From NCBI GenBank assembly GCA_003013855.2, contig PVNU02002821.1, positions 1 to 64,000 on the forward strand: a stretch of 64,000 nucleotides of DNA, written 5' to 3'. The stretch is from Liriodendron chinense (taxonomy: Eukaryota > Streptophyta > Magnoliopsida > Magnoliales > Magnoliaceae). Of the stretch, positions 1 to 10,199 are shown in pieces. The stretch's first letter is position 1. Each line of letters opens with the position of its first letter. The position numbers were made by a program, and so were the translations under genes. The notes below the pieces were generated by a model. That model was not told the DNA's origin, did no database searches, and was given only the letters and a program-made list of their open reading frames with translations.

Positions 1-604
1 AGGAGGAGGCGGTCTGGACATTTCTCTGTCTTTCGTTGATTCCCACCGACTAAGGTCGGCAATCGGGCGGTACGAATTCAGTCCGTTTCGTTCTTCTTAT
101 CGGTTCGTTTCGCTCTGGTCCCTAACTTATAACACATGGAAAGAGAATTACCTCAGTAGGGAAATATATCTAGATTTCGCTAGGTTAGACAATGCATTCT
201 ATAGCTCTAGAGCGATTAAAGCATCCTATTCTAGGAATAGGAACCTCTGCTCTAGATTGGGTTAATGAATAAAACCGTTAGTGCAAGGAACTATTGTTAG
301 GGAACTCTAAGCCTTGGTGTTCTCTTCTATTCGGGTTTTAGCTGGATATGCCGGACGACTACCATCCGCACCATCATCGCGACTAACGAGTACATCTCGA
401 CCTTCGGCATCAACCTCAGTATTGGCCACTTTACCTTCCTCTGCGGCTTCCCCACCTCTGGTGGCTTGACCCACATCGGGACGAACCACAGTGTCTCCCT
501 AACCTGTACGACGAGCTGCCCTTAGCCCACGACCATGACTTCCGATTCCCCACAGCGGTGTCTTTTTCGACAAGCGTACAACCTTATACCAGCGCTCAGG
601 TTCA
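1..604. repeat. 3' LTR segment present as the unreversed complement of the 5' LTR
   Basis: Complementing these bases in place, without reversing them, gives a sequence that matches 9812-10417 in the same left-to-right direction. I count about 17 substitutions and two 1-base gaps, roughly 97% identity. Neither the plain sequence nor its reverse complement resembles the other LTR. For example 'cacagcggtgtcttttt' here corresponds to 'gtgtcgccacagaaaaa' at about 10364-10380. The right copy is the normal one: it has a primer binding site beside it, TG/CA ends, a TATA box in the right orientation and a readable proteasome fragment. Short open frames in 1-604 are therefore meaningless. See findings. 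Confidence 0.93.
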
Positions 605-965
605 GCTCGCTCATTCAGATGTAACACTTTTCAATGACTTGTGAGAAGGTTTGCTCGCAGATCAAGAAGGGAATCTATGCTTTGCTTTATCTGACTATCG
701 GCTATGGGAACTTGAGGCCATTGCGAATAGGTGCTCCGTATTTATCCATCCTGCGACTCTCGAACAACTTATCTCGAGAGTCGAGTGGGCGTCCCGCACT
801 TACCCAATCTGCGACTCTCGAGCATATGATCTCGAGAGTCGAATGGGCACTCCGTATTTACTCGATCTGCGACTCCTCGCCTCAGATGATCTCGAGAGGT
901 CGGATGGGCGTCCGCGTAAAATCTTTAACAGCTAAGTTGGATCTCTCATCATTTTGCCTATAACA
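605..965 (-). repeat. 3' LTR of the gypsy element, normally oriented part
   Basis: From 'gctcgctcattcagatgtaac' onward this matches 10418-10831 directly, ending in the same 'gcctataaca' (TG...CA ends on the minus strand). It contains three imperfect ~60-bp units, against four in the right LTR. Confidence 0.92.
735..912. repeat. ~60-bp tandem units with an internal palindrome (3 copies)
   Basis: Each unit carries an inverted repeat of the form gcgactctcgag...ctcgagagtcg, followed by 'tgggcgtcc' or 'tgggcactcc'. Such units could fold into hairpins. The third unit is slightly degenerate (ctcctcgcctc). Confidence 0.8.
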
Positions 966-978
966 GATGCCCCCAAGT
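966..978 (-). other. Polypurine tract of the gypsy element
   Basis: On the minus strand, 'ttgggggcatc' lies immediately upstream of the 3' LTR start (tgttataggc). This is the expected place for plus-strand DNA priming during reverse transcription. Next to it, 'ccaagtcctt' (about 972) and 'aaggacttgg' (about 1005) form a perfect 10-base inverted repeat. Confidence 0.7.
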
Positions 979-1226
979 CCTTGCCGCCAAGAATTCTCAA
1001 GGGAAGGACTTGGCTTACTATCACACGTAACCGCCCGCTGTCTTCATCGAGAACGGAACCATACATGATGGGCTGGAATTAATGAGTGCCAGCTTTTCGC
1101 AGCCTTTCTGCAGACAGAAAATGAAGGGGCGCTTGCCACGTGTCAGGGGAGTTAATGGGCGTGCCTGCTCGACTGCTGCGCCAAAGGAGGGGCTGCCACG
1201 TATCACCAGATGTGGCGGAATGATTG

Positions 1227-1236
1227 CCTATAAATA
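1227..1236 (+). promoter_or_regulatory. TATA box of the antisense gene
   Basis: 'cctataaata' matches the plant TATA consensus. It lies about 165 bases before the ATG at 1400 and faces the antisense gene, opposite to gag-pol. A pyrimidine-rich leader (1290-1395) follows. Confidence 0.6.
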
Positions 1237-1399
1237 TACGGAGTCCGCCATTTCTCCGGTTTTCTACAGAAGCTTTTCGAAGGGAATTTGCAACCATCTT
1301 TTTCATTCTTCTTCCTCCGGTGCTCCTTTTCCTTCTTTCTTTCTTTCCTGGGTACAGGCCTTTTTCTTTTCTTTTTCTTAATCTTCTTAAAACCTCTTC

Positions 1400-3580
1400 A
1401 TGGCTGGGAACTCTGACGAGACCACCGTTCCTCTAGGCGATGCCACTCCGGAATCCTCTGCTTCTAGCAGTGCCAGGGTTCCGGCAGGGAGATATATAGC
1501 ATCCGGGTATCCTTCTGTTTTATCGGAGGATCGGCTGGCTGAGTTACGGGAGAGATATCTTATCCCCGACTCAGTCATTCTCCGATTGCCCGGAGATGGA
1601 GAGACACCAGACTCCCCTCCCCCAGGATGCATAGCTTTTACGAGTACCAACTCATCCTGGGGGGTACGCCTCCCCTCCATCCCTTCATACGCGACGTTCT
1701 ACGATGTTATAAGATTGCCCCCGGGCAGCTCATCGTGAACGGATGGACGGTAATTCTGGGCTCCTTTGCCCTCTGGGCTCAGGCCGGCAACGGGGAACTC
1801 ACGGCGGAGGAGTTCCTCCGTATGTTCCGTCTGAAGAAAGCACCCTCCAACGAAGGCTGGTACTACCTATGCTACTGGCACCGGGATAACTTCGTGCTGG
1901 GGAAACCCTCCTCGAACTATCCCGGCTAGAGGAAACGGTGGTTCTATGCTTTCGGGAACTGGGAGTCTGCTTCCTCCAGGGGTCCAGGAGTTACCCGTTT
2001 TTTCTGTGAAGGTAGGCACAGTCCCACATTGTGCAATTTTCTCCAGTTAAGATTTTAGGGTTTCACTTCATTCTTTGACCTCTGTTTGTCTCGCAGGTAT
2101 CCCGGCCTTGAGAAAACCAAATTTGAAGGGAGGGATCAACGAGAAGATAGTCAGGGTATACAAGGTGCCTGTTGGTAATAGGCACATCGAGACTTGCTTG
2201 TCTCCCTCGCGACTTGCAGCAGTGGGCTTAATATCCAGTGAAGAAGTCGCGATGACAAAGGCGGGAGAAAAGAGGGGTCCGTTGCCTCGTCTCAAGGGCA
2301 CGAACTCCAAGAGGCAGAAGAAAACAACTGCCGAACCACCTCAACCATCCGTCCGTAAGGGTAGTGATCAGCCTGCCCTTCTCGCGAGCACGGCGGGGGC
2401 ACCGACAGGGCCCAATATTCCCTCATTGGTGGTCGCACCTGGACCGCCGGTGATAAACATCGCTGACAACTCCCCGGATGGGGCAGGGTCCAGCTGCCCC
2501 CCAGCTGAAGAGGCTCGAGAGCAAATAGAGCCTCGAGAGCCGGCTCCTGTTTGCGAGTTGATCCCTGCTGCCGAGCAGGGACTTGCTCGCGAGTCGATGG
2601 CCCCACCTCGCGAGCCGGCTGGGTTGGTCGTTGCCCAACCATCTGGAAGTGGGACATATTCTATCCCTCGCCACCTTCATCCAGTATGCAAATTTTTGTT
2701 CGAGAACGTTTCCCCCCAAACCTTCGGCTCTCTTCTCGAGCCAAGTCCTGAGAACCTCTTCCTCGAAGCGGGGGTGAGGATGGTTCAGGTAAGACCCTGC
2801 CAAGGCCTGCTTTAATCTGTTGTTACGTTCCAGAATATTTTCTCACATTTTTCGTTACTTTTGCAGGGCTTAGATCTTATCCTGCGAACGAGGCGTGATA
2901 TCGTTGCCGCCCGTCGCGTGATAGATGAAGGTGAGGGGAAGAGAGCTGCCTTGGAGAAGGCAGTTCAAGGAAGGGATCAACTCCTCAAGTCCCGTGAGGC
3001 GGTGATCTCTAAGAGAGATGAGGAAATTAAGATCCTCATAGAGAAAGTCCAAGTTTTGACCGAGAGGTATCAAGCTTTGGACTCTAAGTTCGCGAAGCTC
3101 GCCGATTTGAAGGAGAAGGCGGAGAGAGAGAGGGAGATCTTTCGCCAAGATAAGATCTCGCTAGAGGAGCAGCTAACGGAGGCCAGGTCGCAGCTCAAAG
3201 AAGCCAATGACAACTTGGAGAAGGAACGCTCCGCTCTCGCACAGCTCAAGGACGACTCGATCCACTGGGACGAGGAGAAAGTCGCCCTTGTAAAAATGCT
3301 CTCGGAGGAAGGTCCTCGGGCAATTTTCGAGTTCCGGACTTCGCAGCTATATGACGATGAGAGATATGAGTCATATGATGCTGGTCGCGACTTTGCGCTA
3401 AGAGTAGTGCAACGAATGATCCCATCCTTCGATATGGGGGAATTTGGGCGAGTCGCGACCATCATAGCTGCAGAGGAGCAGGCTGCTGCTGAGAACGAGG
3501 TGACCGAAGCCACGCAGGCTGGAGGGGCTCCAGAAATGGGCCCTGAAGTCGAGAGCACGGCTCCTCCTCCGAGAGATTAA
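1400..3580 (+). pseudogene. Antisense extra gene of a Tat-lineage gypsy element (Transposase_28-like, coiled coil), three exons
   Basis: Seen in sequence: exons 1400-2011, 2097-2788 and 2867-3580, joined by introns of 85 and 78 bases with GT-AG borders (g|gtaggc...tcgcag, cag|gtaag...ttgcag) that keep phase. Exon 1 contains 'LRERYLIPDSVILRLPG' and, after a break, a WTVILGSFAL/GWYYL-type stretch. This resembles the 'putative gypsy type transposon' family (PF04195, Transposase_28). Exon 2 is Pro/Ala/Ser rich with a basic patch (KRQKK). Exon 3 begins with about 130 residues rich in E, K, L and R in heptads, a probable coiled coil, and ends acidic (…APPPRD). Breaks: a one-base deletion near 1636-1640 and a TAG at 1927-1929. 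The gene lies opposite to gag-pol with its own TATA box, as described for antisense genes of Tat elements. Function unknown. Family placement is moderately sure. Confidence 0.75.
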
Positions 3581-3767
3581 TTTTTCTTTTTATTTTCCCC
3601 TCTCCTATACTTGCGAGCATATCTGTAAACATTTGACATTAATGACAAGATATTTTTGGAAGTGTTGTTGTTCTTGTTTACTTTCTTTTTCCCTTTCATG
3701 CAATGAATGCCTTCTCGTTCTTGTTTACTTTCTTTTCCTTTGTGCACTGAATGCCTTCCTGTTGCAA
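3581..3767. other. Probable 3' untranslated region of the antisense gene
   Basis: T-rich, with 'ttgtttactttctttttcc' occurring twice (about 3673 and 3723) and a near-duplicate 'tgaatgccttc'. No coding signal is seen. Confidence 0.4.
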
Positions 3768-4055
3768 TGAGTTATGCTCAACCCGGGGGGGTCGTAGCGA
3801 CCATGCCCTCGTGGAGATAGACTGATCTATCGATTGAGAGATGTAATGTGCTCAATCCGGGGGGTCGTGACGACCATACCCTCGTAGAGATAGACTGATC
3901 TATCGATTGAGAGATGTAATGTGCTCAATCCGGGGGGTCGTGACGACCATACCCTCGTAGAGATAGACTGATCTATCGATTGAGAGATGTAATGTGCTCA
4001 ATCCGGGGGGTCGTGATGACCATACCCTCGTAGAGATAGATTGATCTATCGATTG
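3768..4055. repeat. 73-bp tandem repeat, 4 copies, each with two hairpins
   Basis: Repeat starts fall at about 3768, 3843, 3916 and 3989, an exact 73-base period for the last three. Each unit has 'ggtcgtgacgacc' (palindromic stem) and 'gatagactgatctatc' (inverted repeat). The first unit is the most diverged. The array lies between the antisense gene and the end of pol. Confidence 0.9.
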
Positions 4056-4265
4056 AGATTCGAAGTTTACCAAGGGTAGAAGGAAGGTCATCTATAAAAT
4101 GGAAATGCGACCATCCTAGGTGAATTTAACCCTACCAAAGGTAGGCAATTGGCCAAGGGATTGTATGCATCCTCTTCAGGGCTATTCAGGTCCAAGTAAA
4201 TGGAATAACGACCAAAAGATATCTTTCACTTTATTCATAAAATGTTGTTATGAACTACATCGAAT

Positions 4266-6905
4266 CTAGGGGTAATATCGTAGCAAACGCTCCACGTGCC
4301 AAGGGCGACGTACGGGCTTTCCCTGCATGTCTTCAAGGTAATAAGTACCGGGTCGCACAATCTTAATAACCCGATAAGGGCCTTCCCAATTTGGATCGAG
4401 CGAACGAGCGGGAACCCCGAGTCTTTTCCTCAGGACCAAATCTCCGAGCTGGAAGGACCTAGGCCGAACTTTAGCATTTTGATAGCGAGCAATACGTTGC
4501 TGATATGCGACCGCTCGTAATTGGGAGGTATTTTTTCGTTCTTCAAAGAGGTCGAGATGAAGTAGAAGATCTTCCTGATTACCTGTGGGGTCATACTGTT
4601 TGATCCGATACGAGGGCACTTGAATTTCCACTGGTACTACCGCATCGACACTAAATGCTAAGGAAAAAGGGGTCTCACCCGTTGATGTACGAGTTGTAGT
4701 CTTATATGCCCATAATACCTCTAGTAGAAGTTCTGGCCATTCACCTTTGCATTCACCAAGCTTGGTTTTTAAATGGTGCTTAATGATTTTGTTCACAGCC
4801 TCGACCTGCCCATTCGCCTGAGGATGATATGGAGAAGTGCAGAGATTACGTATCTTCCATTTGTCACAAAATTCATCAAAGGCCGCGTTGTCAAACTGCG
4901 TTCCGTTGTCGGTAATTATAGTGTGAGGGAGTCCGAAACGGCATATGATATTTCTCCATATGAACTTAGTAGTTTGTTTCTCAGTAATCTTGGCTAATGG
5001 TTCTGCCTCGGCCCATTTGGTGAAGTAATCAACCGCCACAATTGCGAACTTATTTTGTCCCTTTCCCATGGTCAAGGGTCCAATGATATCGACCCCCCAC
5101 TGAGCGAAAGGCCAAGGGCTATCAACTGGAGTCATCCGTTCGGATGGTACATGAGGTATAGGTGAATATCGTTGGCACTTGTCACATTTTTTAGAAAATT
5201 CAATTGCATCTGCTTTCATAGTGGGCCAATAATATCCTTGCCGCATCGCTTTATATGCTAGGGATCGCCCCCTGGGGTGATTACCACATGCCCCCTGGTG
5301 TACTTCGTCTAGAACACGAAGTGCTTCTTCTGGATGAAGACACCTTAAATAAGGCAAGGAAAAGCTCTTGCGCAACAATATTCCGTCTTGCAAGGTATAC
5401 CTAGCAGCCCGAAGGCGAATTTGTCTTGCAGCTTTCTTGTCCTCTGGTAGGTATCCGTCTCTGAGATACAGGATGATGGGATCCATCCAGCATGGAGATG
5501 ATTGTACCGATATTACTTGCTCGAGAGTCGTTTGGTCGATACTTAGGTTCTGACAATGCTCGATGGGGACCGAATGTGATAACTCAGATTCTGATGCAGA
5601 GGCGAGCTTTGCCAGGGAATCGGCAAGTTGGTTCTTCTCGCGAGGAATATGAATTATTTCATAAGTCTTCAGTTTTGCGAGTAGGATGAGGACACGAGAC
5701 TTGTATAAGGCCATCCTTTCTTCTTTGGCCTCGAATTCACCAAGAACTTGGTTGACAATGAGCTGGGAGTCGCTATGAATTAACAGATTCTGAATTGCGA
5801 GGACAATGGCCAGTTCGAGACCAACGATCAAGGCCTCATATTCTGCTTCATTATTTGAGACGCGAGAATCGAAACGTAGAGCATACTGAAAATGCGACCC
5901 GTCGGGAGCCACTAAAATCAGGCCCGCTCCGCTGCCAGTGGCCCGCGACGACCCGTCCACGAAGAGTGACCAAGAAGGCTGGTCGCTGGTCATGGTATTA
6001 TCATCAGAGGAGTATGTGAATTTGGCGATGAAGTCAGCCACGGCCTGGCCCTTGACTGCGGTCCTGGGACAGAATGAGATATCGTGCTCGCTGATCTCGA
6101 CCGCCCATTTAGTCAAGCGTCCGGAAGCCTCAGGTTTTTGGAGGACTTGCCGTAGTGGATGATTTGTTGGTACTAGAATAGCGTGAGCTTGGAAGTATGG
6201 TCGCAGTTTTCGAGCTGCCGTGACTAAGGCTAGGGCCAGCTTCTCCATATCAGAATACCTAGTTTCTGCATCAACCATTGCTCGACTGATATAATAAACG
6301 GGCCTTTGCACCCTGGAATCTTCTCTTATTAAAGCGGCGCTAACGGCCGTAGAGGACACCGATAAATACAGAATGAGTTGCTCATGTGCTACAGGTTTAG
6401 ATAAAATGGGGGGTGTGCTCATGTATAGCTTCAATTGTTGAAAGGCTTCCTCACATTGTGGCGTCCATTTCCAATCAGACTTGGCCGTTGCACGAAGGAG
6501 TTTGAAGAATGGTAAGCACTTGTTAGATGATCGCGAGATGAATCTATTCAATGATGCGATGCGACCAGCCAGACGCTGGACGTCCTTCAGAGTGGTGGGG
6601 GATTTCATCTCTACCAATGCTTTTATCTTTTCAGGATTTGCCTCAATTCCGCGCTGACCAACCATGAACCCGAGAAATTTTCCTGCAGACACTCTGAATG
6701 CACATTTTTCTGGGTTCAATTTCATTTGATACCTCCTCATTAGGTCAAAGGCTTCTCGAAGATCAGAAATATGATCATCTTCTACGGTGCTTTTCATGAG
6801 AATGTCATCGACATAAACTTCCATATTCCTACCGATTTGAGCGGCGAATATTTTGTTGACGAGACGTTGATAAGTGGCCCCTGCATTTTTAAGACCGAAC
6901 GGCAT
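4266..6905 (-). pseudogene. Gypsy pol, 3' part: RT C-terminus, RNase H, archaeal-type RNase H, integrase
   Basis: An open frame of 879 residues. The RT catalytic box YVDD is at residues 31-34. The usual gypsy RNase H follows around residues 175-290 (LYLSVSSTAVSAAL, then TNHPLR). A second RNase H of archaeal type starts near 312 (WSLFVDGSSRATGSGAG, with NNEAEYEAL and HSDSQL). The integrase has an HHCC zinc finger at about 535-580 and a DDE core (WGVDIIGP near 602, TDNG near 663, NGQVEAVNK near 701). The chain ends with a chromodomain-free tail (RPWHVERLLRYYP). The first residues are a continuation of RT, not a true start: the upstream half is in another frame because of a one-base loss near 6962. 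The second RNase H places it in the Tat lineage. Confidence 0.93.
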
Positions 6906-8089
6906 TACCTGGTAGCAATATAATCCCCGATCTGTGATGAAGGCGGTATGCTGGCTATCAGTGGATGCATCATGATCTGGTTGTAACCAGAATAAGCATC
7001 CATAAAACTGAGCAGAGCGTGTCCAGCTGTTGAATCGACCAACTGGTCAATCCGCGGTGTCGGGAAGCTATCTTTGGGGCATGCTTTGTTCAAATCTGAA
7101 TAGTCGACGCACATTCTCCATTTGCCATTAGCTTTCCGGACGAGAACCACGTTCGCGACCCACTCTGGGTAGTCTACTTCTTTTATGAAATTGACCGTGA
7201 GTAGCTTCTCGACTTCAACTTTGATCGCCATTTGTCTTTCTGCAGTGAAGGCACGTCGACGTTGGTGTACGGGCTTATGTTTCGGGTCGATATTGAGACG
7301 ATGTACAATGACATTGGGGTCGATGCCTAGCATATCTTTATGAGACCAAGCGAACACGTCCTGGTATTCGGTGAGGAAACGGACCAGATCTTCATGATGG
7401 ACACTGGTTAAAGAGGATCCAATGTATACGACCCTGGACGGGTCGCCTTTGGTTAAGTGAATCGCCACTGTTTCTTCCCCAGGAGTTCCTGATTGGAGAG
7501 TATTCTCTCTCGGATCCAACGAAGTGTTGGTGGGAAAGTTGGGTGAACCCTGTGCTATCTCCATAACGGGCGTCGCTTGAGCCTTCTTTCGATCTTGTAG
7601 GGCTATCTGGTAGCAAGACCGTGCCTCCTGTTGACTTCCTCGCACGACCCTAATACCATTTGGGGTAGGAAATTTGACACACAGATATGAAGGGTGCAAG
7701 GCTGCCCCAATCTTAGTAAGAGACGGCCGCCCCAAAATGGCGTTGTACGCTGATTTTCGATCCACCACGAGGAAGTTTACGAAGACGGTAGTCTTCGTTG
7801 GATTTTCTCCAAAAGTAACTGGGAGATCAATGCTTCCTTCAGGTGTAACTACCTCACCTCCGAAACCGACGAGGGGGGTCGAAACTGGCTTGAGTAGGCT
7901 TCTGGCAAGTGCCATTTTGTTGAAAGCCTCCAAGTATAGAATATCGGCTGAGCTACCTGTATCCACCATAATTCGATGTGTCAGATAATTTGATACATTC
8001 AATGTGACTACGATGGAGTCTTCGTGCGGGAAGTGAATTCCCATTGCATCTTCGAGAGTGAAGGAAATTGGAGGATGGCTGGTTTTTTA
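6906..8089 (-). pseudogene. Gypsy pol, 5' part: aspartic protease and RT N-terminal half
   Basis: This frame carries the aspartic protease motif VDTGSSADIL near its start, then a linker and the RT fingers/palm start (KANGKWRMCVDYSDLNKACP, then FMDAYSGYNQIMMHP). Just after MMHP the reading frame breaks. The next expected residues (HTAFITDRGLYCYQVMPFG) are found in the -1 frame, running into the 879-residue block downstream. A single lost base near 6962 explains this. The upstream border is an in-frame TAA at 8087-8089, so protease is separated from gag by a stop. In intact Tat elements gag-pol is read through or is one frame. Confidence 0.88.
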
Positions 8090-8665
8090 CGAGTTAGACG
8101 TCTGTTCCAGCCAATAGATTTGCTGGGGTTCTTTGGACGCCTTTCGAGCGTATGCTTTTCTTGAAGCTTGAGAGTCGCCCCCGCAAGCTGGTCCTCCGAC
8201 GATGGTGCGGATTTCTCCCGTAGGCTCAGCGTCCTCTTGGTCAGTTTGATGATGAGGTTGTTCCTTTTGGCGAGATGAGGTCTTCGCCCTTTCTGGTGAT
8301 TGATTTTTACGAGCAACATAATCCTGGAGATGGCCTTTTCGAATAAGGGCTTCGATATGGTCTCATAGAGAGATGCAGTCTTGGGTTCTATGCCCGTGAT
8401 CATTGTGGAAGTAACAGAACTTACTCTTGTCTCTCTTTTCAGGATCGGATTTGATCTTTGCAGGCCACTTTACATATGGCTTGTGTTTAATCTCCATTAG
8501 AACCTTTTCATAAGACCGATTAAGAGGAGTGTAGTTATGATATTTACCAGAATAAGGCTTCTTGGGAGAACGATCGCGTTGATCACGATGATATTTTTTA
8601 TCTGTAGAAGAGGCTCCTTCTGGCTTGCGTTTCTTACCTTGTACTCCATGGTGTGTCAATGCGAC
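8090..8665 (-). pseudogene. Gag C-terminal region with zinc knuckle, broken by a stop
   Basis: It is in the same frame as gag. The zinc knuckle CYFHNDHGHRTQDC lies at 8372-8413 (the CxxHxxxGHxxxxC layout used by Tat gag proteins, which bind genomic RNA). The region is lysine/arginine rich. Stops in this frame are TAA at 8666-8668 (after YINAK), TGA at 8363-8365 just after the knuckle, and TAA at 8087-8089. The TGA is one C-to-T change from an arginine codon, as expected for methyl-cytosine decay. Confidence 0.82.
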
Positions 8666-9751
8666 TTATTTTGCATTGATATACTTCTGAGCTTTGGCTT
8701 GGAACTCTGCCATAGTTTTTGGAGGGCTCTTATCTAAAGCAAACCTGAATTTCTCGCTCGTTATTTCGGCTATGAGGGTTGTAAGACCTTTTTCTTCAGT
8801 ATAACCCTCAGTTTGAACGGCTTCGACAGTAAACCGTACTGTGAACTCCTTTATTGTCTCCCCATGCTGTTGTTTTAGATCCATCAGATGGGAGGTTGGC
8901 TTCTTAGTGCGAATGCTTCCCATGAATTGAGAAAAGAATATTTTCGATAACTGGGAAAAGGAGCTGATGGAACGAGGCTTTAATCCTCGGAACCACGTAC
9001 GAGCTGCTTCCTTCAATGTTAGGGAGAAAGCCCTACACATGATTTCTGAGCCATGTCCCTCCAACTCCGTGAGAGACCTGTATGTTTCTAGGTGTTCAAG
9101 AGGATCACCAGTACCTGTATATGGGTTGATAACAGGCGTTCGATACTTTTTAGGTAACGGTGCCTCCATAACCTCGCTAGTAAAGGGAGACTCGGATTGA
9201 TGTATCGCCGCCATGATGGTAGATGGCCGATTTGCCTGGTATCGCTGTTCCATGACATCAAAACGATCATGGATTCTTTTGAGATCTCCTTCCCATAGTA
9301 GGGTATAGCCTGAAGTTTCGGCGGTGGAGCCCTGAGGTTGAGGTTGTCGAGACGAACTAGAATGTATAGAATGTGGAGACGGCACAGGGAGATGGCTGCG
9401 AAGTGGTGGGACCTGTGGTTCGTCCATAGAATGTTTGGATGCCACTGGTATGGGCTGCGGTGGTAACCCCTCGGAAGGTTGTCTCTGCGGTTCGGGGAAA
9501 TGCTGATCAAGCCGATTCGACAGGGCCTGAACTCCGGCATTTAGAGTTAGAAGAGTATTTCCGAGGAAACGCAGGACATCGTCTTGATTTCCAGAAGCCT
9601 CCAATAATGGGTTTGCTGATGGCATATTTGGGGCTCCTTGAGGGATATTCGTCGAAGTGGGTGGAAGAGCAGGTATGGAATCCGTCTCATCGGGCGGAGG
9701 TGGTGCCTGCCTTATTTTGACGATCAAGTCGTTTCCCACAGACGGCGCCAA
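8666..9751 (-). pseudogene. Gypsy gag (capsid) fragment
   Basis: An open frame of about 361 codons. The N-terminal half is Pro/Ser/Gln rich. The retrotransposon gag domain follows: GTGDPLEHLETYRSLTEL, then LTLKEAARTWFRGLKPRSI, SQLSKIFFSQFMGS and FTVRFTVEAVQTEG. Gag packages the element RNA in cytoplasmic particles. The frame stays open right into the primer binding site, but its first codon there is TTG. The first ATG is at 9623-9625 (NMPSANP), so the start is uncertain. The frame ends at a premature TAA (8666-8668), with homologous coding sequence continuing beyond it. Confidence 0.88.
9735..9750 (-). other. Primer binding site of the gypsy element
   Basis: On the minus strand, 'tggcgccgtctgtggg' stands three bases inside the 5' LTR end. 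TGGCGCC... is the usual start of Tat/Athila primer sites (3' end of a host tRNA). I did not assign the tRNA. Confidence 0.85.
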
Positions 9752-9973
9752 ACTGTTAACGTCAGATTTTGTAACAGGATCCTCCGGTCGTTCACCTTCT
9801 CTCCAACAGGGATTTCCTCCGCCAGACCTGTAAAGAGACAGAAAGCAACTAAGGGTGGCTGATGTCCAGCCGTTAGCCCTCCGATGCTTAAGTCAGGCAA
9901 AGCAAGAAGAATAGCCAAGCAAAGCGAGACCAGTGATTGAATATTGTGTACCTTTCTCTTAATGGAGTCATCC

Positions 9974-9983
9974 CTTTATATAG
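9974..9983 (-). promoter_or_regulatory. LTR promoter TATA box
   Basis: The minus strand reads 'ctatataaag' in the U3/R part of the LTR, facing gag-pol. In the left LTR the same place reads 'gaaatatatc' because of the unreversed complement. Confidence 0.6.
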
Positions 9984-10199
9984 ATCTGAAGCGATCCAAT
10001 CTGTTACGTAAGATATCGAGATCCCGTTGATTTCGTGGGATAAGATCCTTATCCTTAGAGACGAGATCTAACCCAATTACTTATTTTGGCAATCACGTTC
10101 CTTGATAACAATCCCTTGAGATTCGGAACCACAAGAGAAGATAAGCCCAAAATCGACCTATACGGGCTACTGATGGTAGGCGTGGTAGTAGCGCTGATT

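Noticed and set aside
307..489. Short open frame on the minus strand
   Set aside because: It lies in the in-place-complemented LTR block. The partner LTR has a different, meaningful reading there, so this frame is a by-product.
1..604. Ordinary inversion of the LTR
   Set aside because: The reverse complement of this segment does not match the other LTR. Only the unreversed complement does, over the full length and with the same left-to-right order.
634..963. Overlapping plus-strand frames in the LTR (also 10464-10980)
   Set aside because: They run through the palindromic 60-bp units. Their length comes from the repeat, and no known domain is present.
3768..4055. CRISPR-like array of regularly spaced repeats
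   Set aside because: The units are contiguous tandem copies without variable spacers, inside a plant retrotransposon.
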